From Gammaproteobacteria bacterium (GTDB lineage: Bacteria > Pseudomonadota > Gammaproteobacteria > Eutrophobiales > Eutrophobiaceae): a stretch of DNA of 56,780 bases. Positions within the stretch are counted from its first letter, which is position 1. Each line of letters starts with the position of its first letter. The position numbers and the translations under genes are program-made. Under the pieces are notes generated by a model, which was given only the letters and a program-made list of their open reading frames with translations, made no database searches and was not told the origin of the DNA. The DNA lies in the NCBI GenBank assembly GCA_947480335.1, contig CANKCB010000013.1, positions 1 to 56,780 on the forward strand, read 5' to 3'. Below are positions 42,763 to 53,047 of the stretch, in pieces.

Positions 42763-44157
42763 ATGTTTAAAATACTGATGCTGTGCCTGTTTGTGGTGTC
42801 GGCTGTTGCGGCGGCAGAGGGCTGGGAGCCGCCAGCTGAGGTAACGCGGGAGAAGATGATCGCAGACTCGAACGAGATACTTTCTTTGCCCGATATCCCG
42901 ATCATTGTAAAAGAAGATATCTTTCGTATTCGTGCAGTTGATATGGATTGGGATGTGGGTGGGGCCGTATTTACACCGAAAGACGAGACTAAAATTCCGC
43001 GTGGACCTGATGGTAAAAAGATCGCGGTATTCTTCATACACGGCGGATCCGGCGATCATCGCTCCAAGGAAAAAGAGGCGAGGCTACTGGCCGGCAAGTT
43101 CGGTTTCAAGGTGGTGACTTTTTCCTATCCTGGCAGAATCAACCTGAATGACCCCAGCCGGGACTGGCCTGATGATACCATTCATGCGGACGGCTCGGTG
43201 CGTACACCGGCCTGGACTACCGACAGCGTGATTACACCTGATCAGTATGAAATCCGGGAAGATGATTCGCTTGGCACCAAGTACGGGAAACTCACGCTGG
43301 CGTGTGCAAAAGAAGGTACCGAGATGTATGACCGTATGGCCGGCTGGGAAGTCGCTATTGAAACAGGTGGAAAGGAGATGATGAAAAGGAACCTGCCTGT
43401 AAATGAGTATTCCATTTATATTGATGGGCATTCTACCGGTGGACCGTTTGCATTCATGTTATCCCAGCGTGTAGACAATATTGTAGGTGTAGTCGGGATG
43501 GAGAATTCGCCATTTGGCTATATATTCAGGGTGCAGACCCGGTCATCTGGTAACCCTACTGGTAAGCAGTATGGTGATTTGCCATTCAATTGCTTGCATG
43601 TCCGCACATGGAGGGATGGTGCGCGTTATGAAGGGCCAGAAGCCTTGATGCTGGAAGGACCCGAGGCTCTGATGGCACTGCCGAATCTGATGGACAAGGT
43701 CTTTGAACGTTGGGAAAAGGGTAAAACCCAACCAAATTTCAAGGTGGAAGGGCCTGTGCATTTTGGTAGTGTACATCAGTTGGCAAATGCGGCCCGGGCA
43801 ACTGCAAAGCGCCTCGATTTGAATGAAGCGGACACAGAAGCGTTGGTGCACCAATACATCGGTTATTCACATGAATTGCAGGGGGCCAAAGTAAAGCGGG
43901 TTCCGCCTATAATTTTTGGCATTGCCGAAGCAAGTGCCGACCATACTTATGATCGCTATGAGCAGGTTACACTACCCATGTTTGCGGCAATGGATCCACC
44001 GCCGAAAGTAAGGGTAGTCCAGTTTATGGCAGGTACGCACGGATATTCCGCACCACAAAAGGACCTGCCAATGGGGACTTTCCCATCAGTTGCAAAGTTA
44101 TGGCGGGATGCTATTTTAGGCGGGTATTACCACAATAATCTGAAGGCCTACGAATAG
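42763..44157 (+). CDS. Exported alpha/beta hydrolase
   Basis: A 464-residue enzyme from ATG 42763, chosen because AAGGGGG lies nine bases upstream and a signal peptide (1-18, ending AVAAAEG) follows. The alpha/beta hydrolase core has the oxyanion-hole segment FIHGGSGDH (about 91-99) and the nucleophile elbow GHSTGG with Ser224. The C-terminal histidine candidate is in GTHGYSAPQ. It is larger than typical esterases because of inserted loops. It probably hydrolyses an ester in the periplasm. Placed before a hydroxybenzoate-type decarboxylase gene, it could release an aromatic acid; that link is inferred. Confidence 0.8.
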   Translation: MFKILMLCLFVVSAVAAAEGWEPPAEVTREKMIADSNEILSLPDIPIIVKEDIFRIRAVDMDWDVGGAVFTPKDETKIPRGPDGKKIAVFFIHGGSGDHRSKEKEARLLAGKFGFKVVTFSYPGRINLNDPSRDWPDDTIHADGSVRTPAWTTDSVITPDQYEIREDDSLGTKYGKLTLACAKEGTEMYDRMAGWEVAIETGGKEMMKRNLPVNEYSIYIDGHSTGGPFAFMLSQRVDNIVGVVGMENSPFGYIFRVQTRSSGNPTGKQYGDLPFNCLHVRTWRDGARYEGPEALMLEGPEALMALPNLMDKVFERWEKGKTQPNFKVEGPVHFGSVHQLANAARATAKRLDLNEADTEALVHQYIGYSHELQGAKVKRVPPIIFGIAEASADHTYDRYEQVTLPMFAAMDPPPKVRVVQFMAGTHGYSAPQKDLPMGTFPSVAKLWRDAILGGYYHNNLKAYE

Positions 44158-44217
44158 CACGGGCACCAGATTAACCATGACTATTTGATATTAACCGGAA
44201 CCAGGAAGGCAGGAATT

Positions 44218-45201
44218 ATGAAAGGCAAAATAGCATTTGAAGAACATTTCGCTATTGAGGAGACACTGGGAGATTCACATGACTTTGCCGGCGATTCAGG
44301 TAAGTGGGAATACTTCAGCAAGCAGATACTGGACCTCGATCATGAGCGCATCGAGCATATGGACAAGACCGGAATTGAGTTTGCCCTGTTATCGTTAAAT
44401 GCACCGGCGCTGCAAAAAGTATTGAATGCGGATGAAGCAATGTATCTGGCCAAAAAAGCCAACGAACGTATGGCCAGGGCCGTGTCGGATCATCCTAACC
44501 GCTATGCCGCTTTGGCAGCGTTGCCAATGCATGATCCGGATGCAGCTGCCCGTGAACTGACACGCTGCGTGAAGGAACTTGGGTTTAAGGGTGCGCTGGT
44601 TAATGGGTTTCAGCAGGTTGATTCACCAGACAATATTAAATATTACGATATCCCCGAATACCGCAGTTTCTGGGCGACTGTGTCCGAGCTGGACGTGCCG
44701 TTCTACCTGCATCCGCGCATGCAGGCACCGTCACAGGCAAAAAACTATGAAGGCCATCCCTGGCTGATGAGTGCGCCCTGGGGCTTTGCGGTGGAGACGT
44801 CGATACATTCGTTGCGACTATGCGGTTCAGGATTGTTTGATGACTATCCGAACCTGAAGATTTGTATCGGCCATCTGGGCGAGAACATTCCTTTTGGTTT
44901 GTGGCGTATTGATGCACGTATGCGCTTTTCGCCGCGTGGTTACCGTGGTAACAAACCGTTGGGTGAGTATTTCAAGAAGCACTTCCATATCACCACCAGC
45001 GGTAATTTCAACGATGCGGCATTCCGCTGTACGCTGGAAATGATTGATAACGACAAGGTATATTTCTGTGCCGACTATCCGTTTGAACAGATGGAAGACG
45101 CCGCTGACTGGTATGATGCTACCGATGTGATTTCAGCCGAGCAGAAGCACAAGATTGGTCGTACCAATGCGATAAATCTGTTCAAGCTGGATTTGAAATA
45201 A
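44218..45201 (+). CDS. Amidohydrolase-family decarboxylase, gamma-resorcylate decarboxylase-like
   Basis: A 327-residue member of the ACMSD-like amidohydrolases. I chose ATG 44218 because the family N-terminus MKGKIAFEEHF begins there. Metal ligands expected from gamma-resorcylate decarboxylase are present: Glu8 and His10, His165 (FYLHPRMQ) and Asp286 (CADYPFEQ). Length and segments such as ALVNGFQQ and ITTSGNF agree with that group, which performs reversible, non-oxidative decarboxylation of hydroxybenzoates. It is 60 bases downstream of the exported hydrolase. The true substrate (2,6-dihydroxybenzoate or another aromatic acid) is not fixed by the sequence. Confidence 0.87.
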   Translation: MKGKIAFEEHFAIEETLGDSHDFAGDSGKWEYFSKQILDLDHERIEHMDKTGIEFALLSLNAPALQKVLNADEAMYLAKKANERMARAVSDHPNRYAALAALPMHDPDAAARELTRCVKELGFKGALVNGFQQVDSPDNIKYYDIPEYRSFWATVSELDVPFYLHPRMQAPSQAKNYEGHPWLMSAPWGFAVETSIHSLRLCGSGLFDDYPNLKICIGHLGENIPFGLWRIDARMRFSPRGYRGNKPLGEYFKKHFHITTSGNFNDAAFRCTLEMIDNDKVYFCADYPFEQMEDAADWYDATDVISAEQKHKIGRTNAINLFKLDLK

Positions 45202-45223
45202 GGGCGCAATCTGACTTTGACGC

Positions 45224-45247
45224 AAGGGCACAGCATGCTGTGCCCTT
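45224..45247. repeat. Perfect 24-base palindrome between convergent genes
   Basis: The sequence is symmetrical around GCATGC, with AAGGGCACA on the left and its complement on the right. It lies 23 bases after the decarboxylase stop and before the convergent ppnN stop. It may act as a bidirectional 3' structure. There is no T-run. Confidence 0.6.
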
Positions 45248-45265
45248 ACAGTCCCATAGTTTTCA

Positions 45266-45308
45266 GGAAGTAGACTCCTCACTCTTCACACCTGACCCCT
45301 CACCTAAA
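45266..45308 (-). repeat. Dispersed GGTGAGGGGT-type repeat, copy 1
   Basis: Read on the minus strand this stretch contains GGTGAGGGGTCAGG followed by GAGTGAGGAGTC. A similar run of GTGAGGGGTGAGGAGTGAGG occurs on the plus strand at 49085-49110. The two copies are in opposite orientation, and both lie in or beside intergenic gaps. Confidence 0.5.
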
Positions 45309-45310
45309 CT

Positions 45311-46687
45311 TCATTTATTCACAATCTTGTAACACGGCTCATACTTGTGGCCGCCCGGAATTTTCATCCGGTGCTGGCTGACGAATGAATGCAGGATCAC
45401 ATCCAGTGATTCCATCAGCGCTTGTTCGCCACGAATCTCATAGTGACCATGTTTTTTCACCGCCTCAAGGCCTGCCGGTTTTACATTGCCAGCTACAATA
45501 CCGGAGAACGCCTTGCGCATATTGGCTGCCAGATCATGCGGCGCCATGTCGCGATACAAACGCAGGTTCAGCATGTTTTCATGCGTCGGAACGAACGGTG
45601 TCTGGAAAGATTCATCAATATGGATTTGCCAGTTGAAATAAAACGCGTCCTTGGTTTCCTCGCGATAGGCACGAACTTGTTGCACGCCAGTTGCCATAAT
45701 CTGGGCAACCTTGGCCGGATCATCGATCACAATCTGGTAACGTTCACAGGCCTGTTTACCCAGCATCAGTCGCAAGAATGCATCAATTTGCCAGAAGTAG
45801 TCGGCTGAGCCGGCAGGCCCGGTGAACACCAGCGGAAAAGGAATCTCCTTGTTTTCCGGCTTTAACAGGATACCCAGCAGGTACAGGATTTCTTCTACCG
45901 TACCAACGCCACCAGGGAACACGATAATGCCGTGTCCGAGTCGTACAAACGCTTCCAGACGTTTTTCGATGTCCGGCATGATCACCAGCTGGTTCACAAT
46001 CGGATTCGGTGGCTCGGCGGCAATGATACCGGGTTCGGAAATCCCGATGTAACGGCCAGGCGCAATTCGCTGTTTGGCGTGGGCGATCGTGGCACCTTTC
46101 ATCGGTCCTTTCATTGCGCCATTGCCGCAACCGGTACAGATGTTCAGTCGGCGTAAGCCGAGCTGATAACCGCATTCCTTGGTGTAATCATATTCCTGCA
46201 GTGATATCGAATGCCCACCCCAACACACTATCAGATCCGGATCGATTTGCGGCTTTAACACATCGGCATTGCGCAGGATCTCGAATACGGCGTTGGTAAT
46301 GCCTTCTGATTCAGTCAGGTTATTATGACCGCTCCGTTTGATCTCAATATCAAAATACACCAGATCACGAATGACGGCAGAGAGCAGGTCGCTGATACCG
46401 GCAATAATTTTACCATCGACAAATGCAGTGGCAGGGGCATGATTGATTTCAAGCCGCAGTCCACGATTGACCTGCTGCACATTGATAGAGAAGTCCTGAT
46501 AGCGTTCCATCAGAGCATTGACATCGTCCCCCTGATTACCACTGTTCAACACCGCCAGTGCGCAACGCCTTAACAGAACCGCAAGCTCGCCCTTGCTCGC
46601 CTGCTGTAATCGTTCCGCTTCATTGCGGCTTAGCGTACGCAACATGCCTTCCGGGTATATGTGGGTGCTGACAGATGGGTTACTCAA
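45311..46687 (-). CDS. ppnN: Nucleotide 5'-monophosphate nucleosidase PpnN (YgdH)
   Basis: A 458-residue protein of the PpnN/YgdH family, starting at TTG with GGAGA seven bases upstream. The LOG-type Rossmann core has GCGNGAMKGPMKGATIAHAKQ and the PGGVGTVEEILYLLG motif near residues 255-270, which binds the nucleotide phosphate. PpnN splits purine and pyrimidine monophosphates to base and ribose 5-phosphate and is activated by (p)ppGpp in E. coli. Length and both terminal domains agree with the E. coli protein. It sits alone between the two parts of the aromatic island. Confidence 0.93.
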   Translation of the reverse strand: MSNPSVSTHIYPEGMLRTLSRNEAERLQQASKGELAVLLRRCALAVLNSGNQGDDVNALMERYQDFSINVQQVNRGLRLEINHAPATAFVDGKIIAGISDLLSAVIRDLVYFDIEIKRSGHNNLTESEGITNAVFEILRNADVLKPQIDPDLIVCWGGHSISLQEYDYTKECGYQLGLRRLNICTGCGNGAMKGPMKGATIAHAKQRIAPGRYIGISEPGIIAAEPPNPIVNQLVIMPDIEKRLEAFVRLGHGIIVFPGGVGTVEEILYLLGILLKPENKEIPFPLVFTGPAGSADYFWQIDAFLRLMLGKQACERYQIVIDDPAKVAQIMATGVQQVRAYREETKDAFYFNWQIHIDESFQTPFVPTHENMLNLRLYRDMAPHDLAANMRKAFSGIVAGNVKPAGLEAVKKHGHYEIRGEQALMESLDVILHSFVSQHRMKIPGGHKYEPCYKIVNK

Positions 46688-46797
46688 CCAGGTTCTCCAT
46701 AATTTATCAAAACAGGTGCAAGCTTAACGTATAATGGTGGTTAAATAAAAAGTAATACTGGAGCAACTGGCCAGACACACAGCACCCGGGAATATCC

Positions 46798-47700
46798 ATG
46801 ACGACCATGACTACCGTCCGCACGACCAGGCTCGCACTGATGGCGCTGTTTGCCGGGGCCATTTGTATCGGTTTTTCTCCGATACTGGTCCGCCTGAGCA
46901 CGGTGGGCCCGATGGTGACAGCCTTTTACCGTGTGTTTCTTGCCTTGCCATTCATGCTGGCGTGGATGTTGGTGGATAATCGTAACGTTGCAGACCTGTC
47001 GACCCGTAAGCTGGTCTGGAGTGACCATCTGTTATTGTTATTGCCCGGAGTGTTTTTTGCCGGAGATCTGGGCTTCTGGCACTGGTCAATCAAACTGACC
47101 AGCGTGGCCAATGCTACATTGTTTGCCAATTTTGCACCTATCCATGTCACGTTGGTATCGGCTGTGTTGTTTGGCGAGCGTTTCAATCGTAAGTTTATCG
47201 CTGCACTGGTGATGTCATTGCTGGGTGCTGTGATTCTGATGAGTTCCAGCGCCAGTGTGGGTAATGAACACATCCGGGGTGATGTGATGGCGATGATTAC
47301 TGCAGTTTTTTATGCCGGCTATCTGTTGACGATAGGCCGTTTGCGGTCACGTTATTCCACCGGCACCATCATGTTCTGGAGCAGCCTGACCACCAGTCTA
47401 ATTCTGTTTCCGGTTAGCTGGTTTACCGGCGTATTTGCCATGCCCGATACGTCAACCGGCTGGCTGATGTTATTCCTGCTGGCCTGGGTATCGCATCTGG
47501 GCGGTCAGGGTTTGATTACCTATGCACTGGCACACTTGTCGACCGCATTTTCCTCGCTGAGTTTGTTATTGCAGCCCGTGATTTCGGCAATGCTGGCCTG
47601 GATGTTATTCGGGGAAGCACTAGGTCCGGTGCAGATAGCCGGCGGGCTGGTTGTGCTGGCCGGAATTTACCTTGCACGCAAGTCCAGTAAGCAGCCCTGA
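46798..47700 (+). CDS. EamA/DMT family transporter
   Basis: A 300-residue inner-membrane protein with ten helices in two EamA repeats. Helix-one SPILVRLSTVGPMVTAFYRV and the second-repeat LVSHLGGQGLITYALAHLS-like region are typical. DMT carriers of this kind export amino acids or other metabolites or import small organics. It is divergent from ppnN and upstream of the lig operon by 150 bases, with a separate promoter between, so a role in protocatechuate transport is possible but unsupported. Confidence 0.88.
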   Translation: MTTMTTVRTTRLALMALFAGAICIGFSPILVRLSTVGPMVTAFYRVFLALPFMLAWMLVDNRNVADLSTRKLVWSDHLLLLLPGVFFAGDLGFWHWSIKLTSVANATLFANFAPIHVTLVSAVLFGERFNRKFIAALVMSLLGAVILMSSSASVGNEHIRGDVMAMITAVFYAGYLLTIGRLRSRYSTGTIMFWSSLTTSLILFPVSWFTGVFAMPDTSTGWLMLFLLAWVSHLGGQGLITYALAHLSTAFSSLSLLLQPVISAMLAWMLFGEALGPVQIAGGLVVLAGIYLARKSSKQP

Positions 47701-47727
47701 GCTAGCCCGTTCAGGCCCGGGAAGTGT

Positions 47728-47756
47728 ATGACGGGCAGGGTCAATCCATATATAAT
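47728..47756 (+). promoter_or_regulatory. Candidate sigma-70 promoter of the lig operon
   Basis: A perfect -10 box TATAAT (47751-47756) follows ATGACG (47728-47733, four of six matches to the -35 consensus) at 17-base spacing. It lies 95 bases before the ligA start. No LysR-type regulator gene is next to it. Confidence 0.5.
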
Positions 47757-47851
47757 GTAACCGCAGGAATTCGTACTATTTTGTCGGGGGAACAGACGCG
47801 GGTAACCGCTTTATCCGAGCCAGATTATCGACTCAACACTGAGGGAGACAG

Positions 47852-49083
<1,232 letters not shown>

Positions 49084-49130
49084 TGGGTGAGGGGTGAGGA
49101 GTGAGGGGTATAGCAATTGTTACTCCTCAC
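49084..49130 (+). repeat. Dispersed repeat copy 2 with hairpin, between ligB and ligC
   Basis: Right after the ligB stop is a run of GGTGAGGGGTGAGGAGTGAG. GTGAGGAGT (49094-49102) pairs with ACTCCTCAC (49122-49130) to form a nine-bp stem. It resembles the repeat at 45266-45308 in opposite orientation. It lies inside the operon, so it may affect message stability. Confidence 0.5.
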
Positions 49131-49185
49131 AAGAGTACGACTTACTAACATCTGGAAAGTAACAGGATTAAAGGAGGATTACAGA

Positions 49186-50136
49186 ATGAAAATTTGTGTC
49201 GTCGGCGAAGGAGCTATTTCCAGCAAACATCTGGATGGTCTGGCCAATATCAAGGATGTCGAGGTGGTTTCGCTGGTCGGTGGTGTGGCAGCCGATACGG
49301 AAGCTGCCGCGAAAAAATACAATATCCCGCACTGGACGCTGGATTTGGATGAAGGTATTCATCGCCCTGGTGTCGAGGCTGTCATCATTGGCTCACCGAC
49401 ACCGATACACGCGAAGCAAGCCATACATTGCATGAAAGCTGGCAAGCATGTAGAGATTGAAGTGCCGATTGCTGATTCACTCGCCGATGCACGTGCTGTA
49501 TATGAAACACAGAAACAGACGGGGCTGGTCGCGATGGGTGGGCATACCCGCCGGTTCAATCCGAGCCATCAGTACATCCATAACAAGATCAAGTCGGGCG
49601 AGTTGAAGATCCAGCAAATGGATGTGCAGACCTATTTCTTCCGCCGCAAGAATATCAATGCACTGGGTCAGCCGCGTAGCTGGACCGATCATCTGCTCTG
49701 GCACCATGCAGCACATACGATTGATTTGTTTCAGTACCAGACAGGCGAACCTGCGTCGCACGTGACTGCAATGCAGGGCCCGATGCATCCAGAGTTGAAG
49801 ATTGCGATGGACATGAATATCGGTTTACGTACACCTTCCGGTGTAATTTGTACCCTGTCGTTGTCATTCAATAATGATGGCCCGATAGGTTCGTTCTTCC
49901 GTTATATCTGTGATAACGGAACCTATATCGCCGTGTACGACGATCTTTTCGACGGCAAGCAGAACAAGATTGATGTATCCAAGGTGGCTGTGTCGATGAA
50001 CGGATTCGAATTGCAGGATCGTGAGTTTATTTCGGCTATTCGTGAAAAACGTGAACCGAACGCCAGTGTGACCCAACTGATGCGCACCATGGAAATCATG
50101 GATGAAGCCGAACGCATGATGAAGAAAGCCGGATAG
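49186..50136 (+). CDS. ligC: 4-carboxy-2-hydroxymuconate semialdehyde dehydrogenase LigC
   Basis: A 316-residue Gfo/Idh/MocA-type NADP-dependent enzyme. I chose ATG 49186 because AAAGGAGG stands about nine bases before it and the Rossmann motif VVGEGAISSKHLDGL begins at once. The next segment, GSPTPIHAKQAIHCMKAGKHVEIEVPIA, includes the usual EKP-like EVP motif. LigC oxidises the ring-cleavage product, in hemiacetal form, to 2-pyrone-4,6-dicarboxylate. Position directly after ligAB supports the assignment over other sugar oxidoreductases. Confidence 0.92.
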   Translation: MKICVVGEGAISSKHLDGLANIKDVEVVSLVGGVAADTEAAAKKYNIPHWTLDLDEGIHRPGVEAVIIGSPTPIHAKQAIHCMKAGKHVEIEVPIADSLADARAVYETQKQTGLVAMGGHTRRFNPSHQYIHNKIKSGELKIQQMDVQTYFFRRKNINALGQPRSWTDHLLWHHAAHTIDLFQYQTGEPASHVTAMQGPMHPELKIAMDMNIGLRTPSGVICTLSLSFNNDGPIGSFFRYICDNGTYIAVYDDLFDGKQNKIDVSKVAVSMNGFELQDREFISAIREKREPNASVTQLMRTMEIMDEAERMMKKAG

Positions 50137-50145
50137 GATCTGTCC

Positions 50146-51138
50146 ATGCAGAAACGAAAACTGGGACAGTTTGAAGTATCCGCGCTGGGGCTGGGTTGTA
50201 TGAGCATGTCCCAGAGTTATGGCAAGCCGGATCGGGCAGAATCCGAACGCGCCTTGCATCGTGCATTGGATATTGGTTATACCTTTCTGGATACGGCCTC
50301 GCTATACGGTTACGGACATAATGAAAAACTGATAGGTGAGGTACTCAAGGGGCGTCGTCATGAGTTTGTGCTGGCGAGCAAATGTGGTCTGTTCCGTGAC
50401 AAGGTCACAGGCCAGCGTACACTGGATGCCAGACCGGAAAAGATTCACGAAATTTGTGATGAGAGCCTGCAAAATCTGCAGACCGATGTGATCGATTTGT
50501 ATTACCTGCATCGTCTGGACCCGAAAGTGCCGGTAGAAGAAAGTTTTGGTGCGATGGCAGAGTTGATTACTGCTGGTAAGGTACGTGCTGTCGGGATTTC
50601 CGAAGCATCCTCCATAACGATACGCCGCGCCCACAGCGTGTGTCCGTTGACGGCTGTCCAGTCAGAATATTCATTGTGGACGCGTATTGCTGAACGCAAG
50701 GTGCTCGATACCTGTCGTGAACTCGGTATTACTTTTGTGCCGTTTAGTCCGATTGCTCGCGGGTTTCTGTCTGGAAGTCTGCGTGATTCCTCCACGCTGG
50801 GTGAAGATGATCTGCGCTTGACCATGCCGCGTTTTCTGGGTGAGAATTTTATCTCAAACCTGCGTTTACTCGATGAGTATGTGCAAATCGCCAAAGAGAA
50901 TAACTGTACTCCGGCGCAGCTTGCGCTTGCCTGGTTGTTGTCCAGAGACGCAAGTCTGATTCCAATACCCGGAACCAAGCATGTACGCTATGTTGAGGAA
51001 AATGCAGCGGCCGCAGACATCAAATTGGCAGCAGACGTAATTAACCGGCTGGACAAGCTGATTAATGACAGTACGGTGCAAGGTGAACGTTATAACGAAG
51101 CCTTTATGAAGATGATGGATTCGGAAAATGATAAATAG
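50146..51138 (+). CDS. Aldo/keto reductase in the lig operon
   Basis: A 330-residue NADP-dependent aldo/keto reductase. The catalytic tetrad is Asp49, Tyr54, Lys79 and His122, and the cofactor-binding IPGTKHVRYVEEN occurs near residues 275-287. It starts nine bases after ligC. Aldo/keto reductases are not a standard step of the 4,5-cleavage pathway. It may reduce an aromatic aldehyde or an overflow intermediate, or serve another substrate. The function is inferred only from context. Confidence 0.88.
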   Translation: MQKRKLGQFEVSALGLGCMSMSQSYGKPDRAESERALHRALDIGYTFLDTASLYGYGHNEKLIGEVLKGRRHEFVLASKCGLFRDKVTGQRTLDARPEKIHEICDESLQNLQTDVIDLYYLHRLDPKVPVEESFGAMAELITAGKVRAVGISEASSITIRRAHSVCPLTAVQSEYSLWTRIAERKVLDTCRELGITFVPFSPIARGFLSGSLRDSSTLGEDDLRLTMPRFLGENFISNLRLLDEYVQIAKENNCTPAQLALAWLLSRDASLIPIPGTKHVRYVEENAAAADIKLAADVINRLDKLINDSTVQGERYNEAFMKMMDSENDK

Positions 51139-51165
51139 CTCGACCCTGACTTTCAGATTCCCCGG

Positions 51166-51957
51166 ATGAGCTTGCAGGTCACTGTATTTGGACTGGGAGA
51201 GGCCGGCTCGCTGATCGCGGCGGACCTGGCCGCGGCGGGTGTGTCCGTCAGCGGTTATGATCCGGCAAAAGTGAAAACACCTGCGGGTGTGAAACGGTTC
51301 AAGAACCCGGTTGATGCAGTCAGCAAGGCAGAGGTCATCATAGGATTGACGGCTCAGGCCGATTCAGAGCAGGCTATCCGACAGGCACTCGATGCAATCA
51401 ATCCTTCTGCGCTGTATGCTGATTTTTCCACCAGTTCTGCCGGCGTCAAACGCCAGCTCGCAGAGATTGCCGCCTCACGTAAACTCGCCTTTGTCGATAT
51501 TGCCTTGATGACGATTGTGCCAGGCTATGGACTGAAAACACCGGCGCTCGCCTCCGGGCCTGGTGCAGAACGATTTGTTTCGCTATTCAGCCCACTCGGT
51601 ATGCCGGCAGAGGCGATCAGTGCGATACCTGGTGATGCAGCGACACGCAAGCTTTTGCGCAGCGTGATGATGAAAGGGCTGGCCTCGCTGGTGGTAGAGG
51701 CGATGCAGGCCGGACATGCAGCGGGATGTGCTGACTGGTTATGGAAAAACATGGCCGAGCAACTGACCGTTGCGAATGAAAAAATGTTATCCCGATTGAT
51801 TACCGGCACCGGTGTGCATGCGTTGCGGCGTTTGCATGAGATGGAAGCCTCGATGGCGCTGCTGGAAGAGCTGGGCGTGGATCCCATCATGACGCGCTCG
51901 ACTGTGCGCAGTCATGAAATGGTACTGGAAAAGGGTGTGCCGGAGATTCCTGAGTAA
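51166..51957 (+). CDS. NAD(P)-binding DUF1932 dehydrogenase
   Basis: A 263-residue protein with an N-terminal Rossmann domain (VTVFGLGEAGSLIAADLAAAG, about 5-25) and a C-terminal DUF1932 helical domain from about 190. It resembles the beta-hydroxyacid dehydrogenase group, including the SSAGVKRQLA and MMKGLASLVVEAM regions that hold the catalytic lysine equivalent. Genes of this family are often found within meta-cleavage clusters. Its reaction is unknown. Its stop shares a base with the following tautomerase start (TAATG). Confidence 0.85.
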   Translation: MSLQVTVFGLGEAGSLIAADLAAAGVSVSGYDPAKVKTPAGVKRFKNPVDAVSKAEVIIGLTAQADSEQAIRQALDAINPSALYADFSTSSAGVKRQLAEIAASRKLAFVDIALMTIVPGYGLKTPALASGPGAERFVSLFSPLGMPAEAISAIPGDAATRKLLRSVMMKGLASLVVEAMQAGHAAGCADWLWKNMAEQLTVANEKMLSRLITGTGVHALRRLHEMEASMALLEELGVDPIMTRSTVRSHEMVLEKGVPEIPE

Positions 51958-53045
51958 TGCAAACAGCCATTCCGTTTATGCAGTTCCGTGGTGGCAGTTC
52001 CAAAGGTGTGTATTTTCTCGCCTCTGATTTGCCGCAGGATGAAAAATTGCGCGATCGTGTCTTGCTCGCGATTATGGGCGGCAGTGATCCGGCCCAGATT
52101 GATGGTCTTGGTGGAGCACATCCGTTGACCAGCAAGATTGCCGTGGTCAGTCGCTCAAATCGTCCTGATACCGACGTAGACTACCTGTTTGTTCAGGCGG
52201 TTGTGGGTGAGGACCGGGTCGATGTCACTCCAAACTGTGGCAATATTCTGGCCGGCGTTGGACCGTTTGCTATTGAAACCGGTCTGGTCAAGGCGACAGC
52301 GGACGAAACGCTGGTGCGTATTTTTATGGTTAATAGCAGCAATCGTTGTGAATTACGGATCAAGACACCTGGTGGACAGGTTGAATATCAGGGGGAGGCA
52401 CGGATAGACGGTGTGCCCGGTACGTCCGCGCCGGTCATCTGCAATTATAAGGATCTGGCGGGATCGGCCTGTGGTTCGTTATTGCCAACCGGAAACATCG
52501 TCGATGTGGTAGATGGCATTGAAGTCAGCTGCATTGATAATGGAATGCCGGTCGTGGTTTTACGTGCCCGTGATTTTGGTATCAGTGGCTATGAAAGTGC
52601 TGGCGAGATGAATGCGAATACGGAACTGAAAGCGCGTCTGGAGTCGATACGGCTGCAACTGGGACCAAAGATGAATCTCGGAGATGTGGCAAAAAAGGTG
52701 GTGCCAAAAATGTCGCTGATTGCCCCGGCCGTCAACGGTGGGCATGTCTGCACCCGGACGTTTATTCCGAAGGTTTGTCACACCTCGATTGGTGTATTGG
52801 GCGCGGTATCAGTGGCGACCGTTTGTATCATGCCTGGTTCTGTTGCAGCGGGAATTGCGAATGTTCCGTCTGGCAATCAGAAACATCTGTCGGTAGAACA
52901 CCCGTCGGGTGAATTTTCTGTCAGTCTGGATGTGGGCGGCACGGTAGCAAGACCCGAGGTATTAAACGCCGGTTTGTTGAGGACGGCACGATTGTTAAGC
53001 AAGGGGGTAACCTATATCCCCGAAACATTGTGGAGAGGAAAATAA
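51957..53045 (+). CDS. ligU: 4-oxalomesaconate tautomerase, LigU/GalD-like (PrpF family)
   Basis: A 362-residue PrpF-type isomerase with the FRGGSSKGVYFLASDLP motif near residues 8-24, the GSDPAQIDGLGGAHPLTSK segment, and the second-half VCTRTFIPK. The catalytic pair of the family includes a lysine (SSKG) and a cysteine (NCGN). GalD and LigU isomerise 4-oxalomesaconate tautomers so that the hydratase can act. Placement between the ring-cleavage and lactonase genes supports this over propionate-pathway PrpF. Confidence 0.9.
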   Translation: MQTAIPFMQFRGGSSKGVYFLASDLPQDEKLRDRVLLAIMGGSDPAQIDGLGGAHPLTSKIAVVSRSNRPDTDVDYLFVQAVVGEDRVDVTPNCGNILAGVGPFAIETGLVKATADETLVRIFMVNSSNRCELRIKTPGGQVEYQGEARIDGVPGTSAPVICNYKDLAGSACGSLLPTGNIVDVVDGIEVSCIDNGMPVVVLRARDFGISGYESAGEMNANTELKARLESIRLQLGPKMNLGDVAKKVVPKMSLIAPAVNGGHVCTRTFIPKVCHTSIGVLGAVSVATVCIMPGSVAAGIANVPSGNQKHLSVEHPSGEFSVSLDVGGTVARPEVLNAGLLRTARLLSKGVTYIPETLWRGK

Positions 53046-53047
53046 AG

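Noticed and set aside
44218-45201. Could be the missing LigJ hydratase, which is also an amidohydrolase-family protein
   Set aside because: The N-terminus, metal ligands (Glu8, His10, His165, Asp286) and length match gamma-resorcylate decarboxylase, not LigJ.
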